NCBI GenBank assembly: GCA_045593825.1
Contig: JAZNXI010000127.1
Span: forward strand, 1 to 30,107
Source of the DNA: SIG299 sp045593825
GTDB taxonomy: Bacteria; Bacillota; Clostridia; Lachnospirales; Lachnospiraceae
Reading direction: 5' to 3'
Length of the DNA: 30,107 nucleotides
A program made the translations under genes and the position numbers. Below, in pieces: positions 21,740 through 29,463 of this stretch. Position 1 is the first letter of the stretch; the number at the start of each line of letters is the position of its first letter. The notes beneath the pieces are model-generated. The model saw only the letters and a program-made list of their open reading frames with translations, was not told the origin of the DNA and searched no databases.

Positions 21740-22384
21740 GTGAGAGAACAGACGCAGATTTTTGAACCAACAAAAAAGTCCGTCAATCTTGTTCTGGTGG
21801 CGGTTACTGTCTTGACGTTTTTTGTAATGCAGTTTTGGGAAAAGAGTATAACGAAGGGGACCTTTCAGGGACACACTGCTGTCTTTTTGCTGGAGCATGG
21901 TGCCCTGTACGGGCCAAGTGTCCGGCAGGGCGAATGGTACCGGCTGGTGACCCATATGTTTTTACACGGTGACATCTGGCATTTGGGCAATAATATGCTG
22001 ATTTTGTTTTTTCTGGGCAATGCCCTGGAGCATTATGTCGGAAAAATTTCTTATGTGGCGATATATTTTTTCAGCGGTATTCTTGCGGGTTTGGGTTCTG
22101 TCGTGTATAATGTAAGCGGTACGGTCTCTGTGGGAGCATCCGGTGCAGTGTTCGGCGTGGTGGGTGCCATGGCCTGGCTGGTGTTAAAAGCTAAGGGAAA
22201 ATTGGAAGGCTTCACAGGACAAAGAATGATACTATTTATATTGCTTAGTGTATATGCCGGATTTGCAGACCAGGGAGTTGACAATATTGCCCATGTGGCA
22301 GGGTTAATTTCCGGATTCCTTCTGGCGGTGCTGCTTTGCAGAAGACGGCCGGCCCGGTCGGATGAAACGGAGGATTTCCTATGA
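21740..22384 (+). CDS. Rhomboid-family intramembrane serine protease (GTG start)
   Basis: Rhomboids cut single-pass membrane proteins within the bilayer. The 214-residue, roughly six-helix protein has the family's key residues: EWYRLVTHMFLHGDIWHLGNN at 65-85 (with His81 and Asn85), the catalytic serine Ser134 in VGASGAVFG and the partner His185 in NIAHVAGLISGF. GTG 21740 is used, with AAGAGGA about seven bases upstream. It begins three bases after glpK and its TGA overlaps the next ATG (ATGA). No adjacent substrate is obvious, though the Tad pseudopilins lie nearby. It appears active by motif. Confidence 0.93.
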   Translation: MREQTQIFEPTKKSVNLVLVAVTVLTFFVMQFWEKSITKGTFQGHTAVFLLEHGALYGPSVRQGEWYRLVTHMFLHGDIWHLGNNMLILFFLGNALEHYVGKISYVAIYFFSGILAGLGSVVYNVSGTVSVGASGAVFGVVGAMAWLVLKAKGKLEGFTGQRMILFILLSVYAGFADQGVDNIAHVAGLISGFLLAVLLCRRRPARSDETEDFL

Positions 22385-23385
22385 GAATACATATTTATTA
22401 CGGAGGAAGAGGTTTAATAGAAGATTCTAACCTTTATGTTCTTTCCAGAATCACTGAGGTGCTGGAAGAGCTCCGAGTAGAAGTAAAACGCTACAATCTT
22501 TATGAATGCAAAAACGAAATTGCTGTGCTTGCAAACGGCATTAAAGAAGCGGACGGTGTTATTCTGGCGGCTTCCGTGGAGTGGTACGGTATCGGCGGCT
22601 TGCTTCAGCAGTTTTTAGATGACTGCTGGCTTTATGCAGACAAGGGCAAGCTTGGCAGTCTTTATATGATGCCGGTGGTGGTTTCCACAACCTATGGCGA
22701 AAGAGAAGCAGAGCAGAACCTGATGAAATCCTGGGAATTGCTTGGCGGTTCCTTATGTCCGGGCATTACAGCTTATGTAGAAAACCAGGCAGAGTTCGAA
22801 ACCAACGGAAATTATGCCAAGGTTATCGAAACCCGGGCAGAAAATTTATACCGCACCATTAACCAGAAAATCAAGGCGCTGCCATCCAGTACAATAGCTT
22901 TAAAGCACACCATTTCCGGTAGCGTTCCGATGGAACTGACCCCTCAGGAAAGCGAGCAGCTCTCTAAGTATGTGTCGGATGATACTTACGTAAAGAAGCA
23001 GAAGGCAGACATTGAGGAGCTGTCCCAGCTTTTTAAAGAAATGATGGACCGTACGGACGGCAAGGACAGCAGTCAGGAATTTATCCGCAATTTAAAAGAT
23101 AATTTCAATGCACCAAAGGAAGACATAAAGGCAATTTTTGAAATCCGCATGACAGATACTAATAAGACTTTAATTGTGGATGTGGACAAAGATAAATTAA
23201 ACTGTTACTACGGCGACAGCGATTATGCCGATGTTGTTGCAACAACCACAAGAGCAGTGGTGAACAAGCTGGTTAACGGAAGAACCACCTTCCAGGGTGC
23301 GTTTATGTCCGGAGAGCTCACTGCCAAGGGTGATTTCAAAACCCTTCGCATGTTCGACCAGTTATTCCGCTTCGATAAACTTTAA
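22381..23385 (+). CDS. Flavodoxin-like domain fused to SCP2 sterol-binding-like domain
   Basis: This is a 334-residue cytosolic protein. Residues 1-165 look like a flavodoxin/NADPH-dependent FMN reductase fold: IHIYYGGRGLIEDSNLYVLS for the phosphate loop, ADGVILAASVEWYGIGGLLQ for the isoalloxazine side, then a strand with PVVVSTTYGERE. Residues about 245-334 are SCP2-like (IFEIRMTDTNKTLIVDVD, then FMSGELTAKGDFKTLRMFDQ), a domain that binds lipids or other hydrophobic ligands. The join is a charged helical linker. The fusion suggests redox handling of a bound hydrophobic molecule, but function is unknown. The start overlaps the rhomboid stop by four bases, implying coupling to a membrane protein gene. 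Confidence 0.82.
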   Translation: MRIHIYYGGRGLIEDSNLYVLSRITEVLEELRVEVKRYNLYECKNEIAVLANGIKEADGVILAASVEWYGIGGLLQQFLDDCWLYADKGKLGSLYMMPVVVSTTYGEREAEQNLMKSWELLGGSLCPGITAYVENQAEFETNGNYAKVIETRAENLYRTINQKIKALPSSTIALKHTISGSVPMELTPQESEQLSKYVSDDTYVKKQKADIEELSQLFKEMMDRTDGKDSSQEFIRNLKDNFNAPKEDIKAIFEIRMTDTNKTLIVDVDKDKLNCYYGDSDYADVVATTTRAVVNKLVNGRTTFQGAFMSGELTAKGDFKTLRMFDQLFRFDKL

Positions 23386-23402
23386 TTTAGGAGGATTACA
23401 GT

Positions 23403-23816
23403 ATGGATTCCTGTATTTTTTGTAAGATTATAAAAGGAGATATTCCTTCTTCCACCATTTATGAAGATGAGAACGTAAAGGTAATTTTAGATATTGCCCC
23501 GGCGGCAAAGGGACATGCCATTTTACTGGTAAAAGAGCATGTGGCAAACGTGTTTGAACTTCCGGCAGACCTTGCGGCAAAGGTATTTGCGGTAGTGCCA
23601 AAGGTTGCAGCGGCTATCAAAGAAGAGCTTGGCTGTGACGGCATGAATATCCTGCAGAACAATGGTGTAGAGGCAGGCCAGACCGTATTCCACCTGCATA
23701 TTCACTTCATTCCACGCTGGAAGGATGACGAGGTAAATATCAAGTGGGCACCGCTCAGCTATGCAGATGGTGAAGCGGCAGCCCTTGCCGAAAAAATAAG
23801 AGGAAGACTGGTTTAG
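23403..23816 (+). CDS. HIT-family nucleotide hydrolase/transferase (HINT-like)
   Basis: HIT proteins hydrolyse nucleoside phosphoramidates or dinucleotides. The 137-residue protein starts CIFCKIIKGDIPSSTIYED, the typical HINT N-terminus with a CxxC pair that can hold Zn. It has the catalytic triad H-L-H-I-H (His97, 99, 101), with GQTVFHLHIHFIPR. GGAGG lies eight bases upstream of ATG 23403. It ends the glpK-rhomboid-SCP2 run and overlaps, tail to tail, the stop codon of the small minus-strand gene by four bases. The physiological substrate is unknown. Confidence 0.95.
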   Translation: MDSCIFCKIIKGDIPSSTIYEDENVKVILDIAPAAKGHAILLVKEHVANVFELPADLAAKVFAVVPKVAAAIKEELGCDGMNILQNNGVEAGQTVFHLHIHFIPRWKDDEVNIKWAPLSYADGEAAALAEKIRGRLV

Positions 23817-24082
23817 TCCTCCTCGATAACATGTATTTCTAAATAATCAAATTCAATGGAGTCAACAAAATTATCTTGCGTAAACCGTGCTTTATCGTGT
23901 TTTTGAAATTCACGCACGGTGGAGTCCAGCCAGAGGGGCTTGGACAAATCAAATGCATAACAAACAGAATCAATGGCGGCAAAGACTTTCCGGGTGCGGT
24001 TAAGTGTGTTGTCGTCATTTTCTATTACAATATCTTTTACCAGATGGTTATCTTTCCAAATTTTAGCCCACAAGCGAAACAT
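23813..24082 (-). CDS. Conserved-looking small protein of unknown function
   Basis: This is an 89-residue soluble protein that I do not recognise. It is rich in aromatic and acidic residues (MFRLWAKIWKDNHLVKDIVI, then FAAIDSVCYAFDLSKPLWL and DSIEFDYLEIHVIEED at the end), with no membrane segment or known motif. It is probably real: ATG 24082 has AAAAGGA six to nine bases upstream, the composition is protein-like, and it ends precisely at the HIT gene's stop with a four-base overlap. It stands alone on the minus strand. No role is suggested by context. Confidence 0.7.
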   Translation of the reverse strand: MFRLWAKIWKDNHLVKDIVIENDDNTLNRTRKVFAAIDSVCYAFDLSKPLWLDSTVREFQKHDKARFTQDNFVDSIEFDYLEIHVIEED

Positions 24083-24152
24083 AATTTTAATTCCTTTTCC
24101 TGTTTTGTCCCAGTGTACTATAAATGCGGTTTTTTTTCAATATGTCTGTGTA

Positions 24153-24181
24153 TTGACAATTTAAAAAAGCTATGCTAAATT
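24153..24181 (+). promoter_or_regulatory. Promoter of the EIIC-type gene
   Basis: TTGACA (24153-24158), 17-base spacer, TAAATT (24176-24181). Confidence 0.7.
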
Positions 24182-24236
24182 TTGCTTTGTTGTGGTAATG
24201 CAATAAAGAAAATCACAAATGGGGGGGAAACAGGAA

Positions 24237-25343
24237 ATGAAAAGATTGAAAGGATATTTAAACCGTATTTTTATTGACGGTTTGAGCGGGATGGCGCTGG
24301 GCCTTTTTGCTACCCTGATTATCGGAACCATTGTTGAGCAGGCAGGAGCGCTGATTCCCGGTGTAGTGGGGAGTTACATAAAGTTTTTTGGCTCCGTGGC
24401 AAAATATATGACAGGTGCCGGAATTGGTGTAGGTGTGGCAAGTAAATTCAAAGCAGGTCCGTTGGTGACTGTTTCTGCTGCGACTGCGGGCATGATAGGT
24501 GCTTATGCATCTAAAATTTTGACGGGAAGCTTTCTTGTTCCGGCAGGAGAATTTCTTTTTGCCCAAAGCGGTAATCCGGCAGGTGCCATGCTGGTGCTCT
24601 CCGGCTTCGGAGAACCGCTGGGAGCGTTTGTTGCGGCATATGTGGCAATTGAACTGGGATTGCTGGTTTCCGGAAAAACAAAGGTGGATATTATTGTGAC
24701 ACCGCTGGTGTCCATTTTGTCCGGTTCGGCGGTGGGGCTGCTTATCGGACCACCGATTTCCGGTTTTATGACATGGTTGGGCAGTATTGTAAACTATAAT
24801 GTGGAGCAAAATCCGGTGCTTGGCGGAATTATTGTTTCGGTGCTTATGGGAATGATTCTTACTCTGCCAATCAGTTCTGCGGCAATCGGTATTTCCCTTA
24901 ATCTAAGCGGACTGGCAGCGGGAGCGGCAACGGTTGGCTGTTGTGCCAATATGATCGGTTTTGCCGTGGCAAGCTACCGGGAAAATAAAGTGGGCGGTTT
25001 GTTTGCCCAGGGAATCGGGACCAGCATGCTTCAGGTTCCCAATATTGTGAAAAAGCCGGTAATCTGGCTTCCTGCAATTATCACAAGTGCAATTCTCGGC
25101 CCGGCAGGAACTACCCTGATTGTAATGAAAAACAATGCGGTGGGCTCCGGTATGGGAACTGCCGGGCTGGTGGGCCAGATTATGACCTATCAGGTAATGG
25201 CGCCGGAAGAAGGGGCAGCGGTTACACTTATAAAGATTGCGGTGATGCATGTAATTCTTCCTGCAATTTTATCCTTTGGGATTTCTGAAGTAATGCGGAA
25301 AAAGGGCTGGATAAAAGACGGAGATATGAAATTGGATGTATAA
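24237..25343 (+). CDS. Stand-alone PTS EIIC-type membrane protein (PTS_EIIC_2 family)
   Basis: This protein of about 368 residues has roughly ten membrane segments. The pattern fits the PTS_EIIC_2 (PF13303) family: FIDGLSGMALGLFATLIIGT near the start, GAGIGVGVASKFKAGPLVTV, the PTLPISSAA-like segment MILTLPISSAAIGISLNLSG, and VMAPEEGAAVTLIKIAVMH near the end. These are annotated as sugar PTS permease subunits, but no EIIA, EIIB or HPr gene is next to it, so it may work with distant partners or have another transport or sensing role. ATG 24237 is chosen with a G-run about nine bases upstream. An in-frame ATG at 24219 would lie inside that G-run. A monocistronic unit is implied by its own promoter and the terminator at 25347. 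Confidence 0.8.
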   Translation: MKRLKGYLNRIFIDGLSGMALGLFATLIIGTIVEQAGALIPGVVGSYIKFFGSVAKYMTGAGIGVGVASKFKAGPLVTVSAATAGMIGAYASKILTGSFLVPAGEFLFAQSGNPAGAMLVLSGFGEPLGAFVAAYVAIELGLLVSGKTKVDIIVTPLVSILSGSAVGLLIGPPISGFMTWLGSIVNYNVEQNPVLGGIIVSVLMGMILTLPISSAAIGISLNLSGLAAGAATVGCCANMIGFAVASYRENKVGGLFAQGIGTSMLQVPNIVKKPVIWLPAIITSAILGPAGTTLIVMKNNAVGSGMGTAGLVGQIMTYQVMAPEEGAAVTLIKIAVMHVILPAILSFGISEVMRKKGWIKDGDMKLDV

Positions 25344-25346
25344 AAC

Positions 25347-25394
25347 AAAAAGCTGTTGCGTTATGGCGGGAAACCATAAATGCAACAGCTTTTT
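25347..25394. terminator. Bidirectional terminator between the EIIC and MTA/SAH nucleosidase genes
   Basis: AAAAAGCTGTTGC (25347-25359) pairs perfectly with GCAACAGCTTTTT (25382-25394), with an inner ATGG/CCAT pairing. T-tracts follow in both reading directions, serving the two converging genes. Confidence 0.92.
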
Positions 25395-25398
25395 ATTG

Positions 25399-26097
25399 TT
25401 ATGCGATTTCTGCTACCAGAGCGAGCATCAGCTTGACGGTATGTTCAATCGCCTGCTTTTCAAAGGTTGGGTAGTCCATCTGGGCAGAATTGTCTGCTTT
25501 GTCGGAGATGGCGCGGATAATTAAAAACGGAAGGTTGTTGTTGAAAGCAGCCTGGGCAATGGCCGCGCCTTCCATTTCGGTACATTTTGCGGCAAAGTTG
25601 GTAACGATAAAATCTTTTTTTGCTTTATCGGCAATAAACTGGTCTCCGGTGGCAACACGGCCCTCGTGTACCTTGATTTCCGGATTTACTTTTTCACAGA
25701 TGGTTTTTGCCGCACTGCGTAATTTTTCGTCTGCCGGGAAGAAGGATACCGGCATTCTCGGAATGACGCCAAGGTCATAGCCGAAGGCGACCGCATCCAT
25801 GTCGTGCTGCACGGCGTCGGTGCAGAGCACAATGTCGCCGATGTCAATGGCAGCATCCAGGGAGCCTGCGATTCCGGTATTGATAACGCAGTCTACGGAA
25901 AATAAATCAGCAAGAATCTGGGTACAGCAGCCGGCATTTACTTTGCCGATGCCGGAACGTACCACCGTAACGGCCTTTCCCTGCAAAAGACCATCATAAA
26001 ATTCCATGCCGGCTTTCCTGGTAATGGTTAAATCTGTCATCTTTTCTTTTAACTGTGCAACCTCTTCTTCCATTGCACCGATAATTCCTAATTTCAC
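25399..26097 (-). CDS. mtnN: 5'-methylthioadenosine/S-adenosylhomocysteine nucleosidase (GTG start)
   Basis: This enzyme cleaves MTA and SAH to adenine plus the thioribose derivative, recycling SAM by-products and feeding the first step of AI-2 formation. The 232 residues are standard. It starts MKLGIIGAMEEEVAQLKEKM with Glu12 in the catalytic position, has GIGKVNAG near 50 and VINTGIAGSLD near 70, then the substrate Glu in TEMEGAAIAQ and the catalytic Asp in RAISDKAD. GTG 26097 is used, with AAAGGAG about ten bases upstream. It is a single-gene unit with its own promoter, converging on the EIIC-type gene. Confidence 0.96.
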   Translation of the reverse strand: MKLGIIGAMEEEVAQLKEKMTDLTITRKAGMEFYDGLLQGKAVTVVRSGIGKVNAGCCTQILADLFSVDCVINTGIAGSLDAAIDIGDIVLCTDAVQHDMDAVAFGYDLGVIPRMPVSFFPADEKLRSAAKTICEKVNPEIKVHEGRVATGDQFIADKAKKDFIVTNFAAKCTEMEGAAIAQAAFNNNLPFLIIRAISDKADNSAQMDYPTFEKQAIEHTVKLMLALVAEIA

Positions 26098-26134
26098 TTA
26101 AATGTCACTCCTTTTTTTGTGTGTTTTTCATCTG

Positions 26135-26170
26135 ATACTTAAGTATAACATAGCCAAAAATCCTTTTCAA
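26135..26170 (-). promoter_or_regulatory. mtnN promoter with overlapping palindrome
   Basis: On the minus strand: TTGAAA (plus 26165-26170), 17-base spacer, TATACT (plus 26142-26147). The perfect 12-bp palindrome ATACTTAAGTAT (26135-26146) covers the -10 and the likely start point, a possible repressor site. Confidence 0.65.
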
Positions 26171-26233
26171 TGAAAAAAGGTCGAAACACGTAGCAAAAAC
26201 AACCATAAAAACGTCGGAAAGTGGCTTCATGGC

Positions 26234-26262
26234 TTGCTAAAAGTTTCGTTTTGGTGTAAAAT
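26234..26262 (+). promoter_or_regulatory. murG promoter
   Basis: TTGCTA (26234-26239), 17-base spacer, TAAAAT (26257-26262) preceded by TGG-TG. The start codon lies 36 bases beyond the -10. Confidence 0.65.
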
Positions 26263-26297
26263 AGATATACTTACAATAATAGGAGTACTATAATCTA

Positions 26298-27368
26298 ATG
26301 AAACGAATTGTATTAACCGGCGGAGGTACAGCCGGTCATGTTACACCAAACCTTGCGTTGCTTCCCCATTTAACGGAAAAGGGATATGAAGTCAGCTATA
26401 TCGGGTCCTATGATGGCATCGAGAAGGGGCTGATTGAAGCGGCGGGAATTCCGTATTACGGCATTTCCTCAGGCAAGCTCCGCAGGTATTTTGATCCTAA
26501 AAACTTTTCGGATCCGTTTAAGGTATTAAAGGGATTTTTTGAAGCAAGAAAATTACTTAAGAACTTAAAACCGGACGTTGTTTTTTCCAAGGGCGGTTTT
26601 GTTGCGGTGCCGGTAGTACTGGCTGCAAAAACAAGAAGAATTCCGTGTGTGATTCACGAATCCGATATTACTCCGGGACTTGCAAATAAAATCTGCATTC
26701 CTATGGCAAAAAAGGTTTGTGCCAATTTCCCGGAAACCATGAAGTATCTGCCGGAAGAAAAGGCGGTGCTTACCGGAACACCAATCCGTGAGGAATTGTT
26801 TAAGGGCAGTAAAATTGCCGGATTGGATTTTTGCGGATTCACAGCAAACAAGCCGGTGATTATGATTGTAGGAGGCAGTACCGGTGCGGCGGCTTTAAAT
26901 AACGCAGTCCGGGATTTGTTACCAACCCTGCTCCGCGACTACCAGATTATTCATTTGTGCGGTAAGGGCAAGGCGGTAGAGGAGTACAACAACGTTGAGG
27001 GCTATCGTCAGTTTGAATATATCAGCAAAGAAATGAAGGATTTGTTTGCGGCAGCAGATTTGGTTATTTCCAGAGCGGGAGCCAATTCCATTTGCGAACT
27101 GCTGGCTCTCAGAAAACCGCATATTCTGATTCCTCTTTCTGCGGCAGCCAGTCGTGGCGACCAGATTCTCAATGCAGAATCCTTTGAGCATCAGGGCTTT
27201 TCTTATGTGCTGCAGGAGGAAAACCTAACCAACGATACGCTGCTCCGTGCCATCAATCAGGTAACGGAAAACCGGCAAAGCTATATTGATGCTATGGAAA
27301 AGAGTAATTTAAACGAGGCTATATCCACTGTTTTAGGGTTGTTGGAGAAGGCAGCCAAAGATAAATAG
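26298..27368 (+). CDS. murG: UDP-GlcNAc:lipid I N-acetylglucosaminyltransferase MurG
   Basis: MurG adds GlcNAc to lipid I on the inner membrane face to make lipid II, the peptidoglycan precursor. The 356-residue length is typical. The first glycine loop is TGGGTAGHVTPN (7-18). The second is IVGGSTGAAALN near residue 193, and the donor-site SRAGANSICELLALRKPHI lies near 256-274. A low-strength AGGAG lies 12 bases before ATG 26298. It stands outside any division/cell-wall cluster, with a chemoreceptor gene 35 bases downstream and no terminator in between. Confidence 0.96.
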   Translation: MKRIVLTGGGTAGHVTPNLALLPHLTEKGYEVSYIGSYDGIEKGLIEAAGIPYYGISSGKLRRYFDPKNFSDPFKVLKGFFEARKLLKNLKPDVVFSKGGFVAVPVVLAAKTRRIPCVIHESDITPGLANKICIPMAKKVCANFPETMKYLPEEKAVLTGTPIREELFKGSKIAGLDFCGFTANKPVIMIVGGSTGAAALNNAVRDLLPTLLRDYQIIHLCGKGKAVEEYNNVEGYRQFEYISKEMKDLFAAADLVISRAGANSICELLALRKPHILIPLSAAASRGDQILNAESFEHQGFSYVLQEENLTNDTLLRAINQVTENRQSYIDAMEKSNLNEAISTVLGLLEKAAKDK

Positions 27369-27403
27369 GAAATATTTTTCCAATTTGAAAGGAGCAAAGG
27401 AAT

Positions 27404-29443
27404 ATGGGAAAAGCAAAAGACAAAACTCAGGATGCAGCAACAAACAAGATAGCTGATAAAATTCTGAAGATGAACCTGGTAGGCAAAATCTTACTCATGG
27501 CAATGTTTCCACTGGTTATTATGGTAATTGTTGCTATGCTTGCAATCCAGGGCACAGGTTCCGCAACTGCAGAAAAAATGGCAGAGCAGGAACTGATTAC
27601 CGCCAGCTTTGCGGTAGAAATGGAAATGGATGCATTGTCGCCAAACGGTGCATATAAAAAACGAGGAACAGAGTTATACCGCCGTAACGTAAGTGTTAAC
27701 GACAATATGACTGTGTTTACAAATTTCCGTACCAAAACAAACCTCATTTTAATGTTCTACTATGAGGGAGAATGCTTAATCAGTACGGTAACCGATGATA
27801 CCAACACTGCAATTATGGGTGAGGCTTTGTCCGAGGAAGTAATTCAGACCGTATTAAGAGAAAAAACCGCAGTGTTTGATGATAATGTAGAGTTTAACGG
27901 TAAAGACTATTACGGATACTATTGTCCGCTGCCGGATACCGCAGCAGCGAAGGAAGCTTTCGCCTGCGTATTCGTAGGCCGTGAAAAGAGCGAAATCATT
28001 GCTCTCCATAAAGCAGAGAGTACAAAGAACGTACTTATCATGGGTGCAATTTTTGCTGCCAGTGCAGTTATTTTGTTCTTCCTGTTAAAATTAATTACCG
28101 GCAAGTTACTTATCGCAGTAAAGCAGTTAGACAAGGTGGCGGAAGGTAATCTGTATGTGGATGATAAGACCAACTTAGCTAACCGGGGCGACGAAATCGG
28201 TAAGATTGCCCGCTCTATCCGCTCTCTGGTATCTTCCTTTACGAATATTATCAAGAGAATCATTGCTGCGGCTGAAAGACTCTTTGATTTCTCTAAGATG
28301 TTTACCAACCGCTTTGAAACTATTACCGAGGCAATTGCCAACGTAAATACCGCAGTAGATGAAATCGCCAACGGTGCAACCAGCCAGGCAGGCGAAACCC
28401 AGGCAGTTAACGAAAAGATTTTAAATATCGGTCATGCCATCGAAGCAACTACCGAAAATGTAGAAAAGCTGGCCCAGAGTACCCAGAAGATGAAGGACTA
28501 CAACCAGACTGTAAATGCTACATTGGAAGAGCTGGCTCAGATTGGTGTAAAGACCCAGCAGTCTATGGATGAGGTTCAGGAACAGACCAATGCAACCAAC
28601 AAGTCCGCATTACAGATCCGTTCCGCAACCGATATGATTACCCAGATTGCAAGCCAGACCAACCTTCTTTCTTTAAATGCTTCCATCGAGGCAGCAAGAG
28701 CCGGAGATGCAGGTCGTGGTTTTGCGGTAGTAGCTGATGAAATCAGAAAGCTGGCAGACCAGTCCAAGGAATCCGCGGCACAGATTACCGCCATCATCGG
28801 AGAACTGATGAAGAACTCCAACAACAGCGTGGAAATCATGAAGCAGATGTCCGAAATTATGAATACACAGAGCGAGCACTTAACAGCAACCAAGAATGTG
28901 TTCAACTCCTTAAATACCGAAATTGACAGCGTTGCCGGTGCGGTGGACAGCATTACCGGTGAGGTTGAGCAGTTGGATTTATTAAAGAATGACGTTATGA
29001 GCAGTGTGGAGAGTCTGGCAGCCATTGCAGAAGAAAATGCAGCCAGCACCCAGGAAACCTCCGCAGCTATGCAGGAACTTAACGAAATTATTATCGAATG
29101 TAAGGAAAAGACCGAAGAAATGGTTGGCCTTGCAGACGACTTAATGGAAAGCACATCCCAGCTGAATCTGGATGAATCCACAGAAATCGGAGATGCAGTA
29201 ACCGAAGCGGCAGAAACAACCGAAGAAGCTGTTGAACCGGCTGTCGAAGAAACGGTGGCTGAACTAGAATCCGATGTGGTATCCGAGGTTTATCCTACTC
29301 CGGTGGAGACGGAAGACGTTGTGAAAGCAGCTGCAGAAGAAACACTGGATGATTTGTTCGGTGAAATTTCCGCAGAAGTACCGGAAGAAGAAAAAAACAG
29401 AGTATTAGCAGAGCTTGGTGAGGGTGAATCCACACAGGGCTAA
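27404..29443 (+). CDS. Methyl-accepting chemotaxis protein with long acidic C-terminal tail
   Basis: This 679-residue chemoreceptor has one membrane segment at about 27-49, an extracellular sensor of about 155 residues (apparently a single Cache-like domain), and a second membrane segment at about 208-232. A HAMP-like stretch follows (KQLDKVAEGNLYVDDKTNLA), then the long signalling coiled coil with its conserved tip ASQTNLLSLNASIEAARAGD plus AGRGFAVVADEIRKLADQS, which contacts CheA/CheW. After about residue 590 the receptor ends in an unusual tail of some 85 residues, very rich in Glu and Ala-Val-Thr repeats (AETTEEAVEPAVEETVAELE). The ligand is unknown. GAAAGGAG precedes ATG 27404. dnaX follows within 20 bases. 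Confidence 0.93.
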   Translation: MGKAKDKTQDAATNKIADKILKMNLVGKILLMAMFPLVIMVIVAMLAIQGTGSATAEKMAEQELITASFAVEMEMDALSPNGAYKKRGTELYRRNVSVNDNMTVFTNFRTKTNLILMFYYEGECLISTVTDDTNTAIMGEALSEEVIQTVLREKTAVFDDNVEFNGKDYYGYYCPLPDTAAAKEAFACVFVGREKSEIIALHKAESTKNVLIMGAIFAASAVILFFLLKLITGKLLIAVKQLDKVAEGNLYVDDKTNLANRGDEIGKIARSIRSLVSSFTNIIKRIIAAAERLFDFSKMFTNRFETITEAIANVNTAVDEIANGATSQAGETQAVNEKILNIGHAIEATTENVEKLAQSTQKMKDYNQTVNATLEELAQIGVKTQQSMDEVQEQTNATNKSALQIRSATDMITQIASQTNLLSLNASIEAARAGDAGRGFAVVADEIRKLADQSKESAAQITAIIGELMKNSNNSVEIMKQMSEIMNTQSEHLTATKNVFNSLNTEIDSVAGAVDSITGEVEQLDLLKNDVMSSVESLAAIAEENAASTQETSAAMQELNEIIIECKEKTEEMVGLADDLMESTSQLNLDESTEIGDAVTEAAETTEEAVEPAVEETVAELESDVVSEVYPTPVETEDVVKAAAEETLDDLFGEISAEVPEEEKNRVLAELGEGESTQG

Positions 29444-29463
29444 AATGTAAGTGAGGAATCGTC

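Noticed and set aside
28576..29181. Antisense frame of 201 residues over the chemoreceptor, and a similar one at 1370-2050 over the permease
   Set aside because: Both mirror well-supported genes and have typical shadow composition with no motif.
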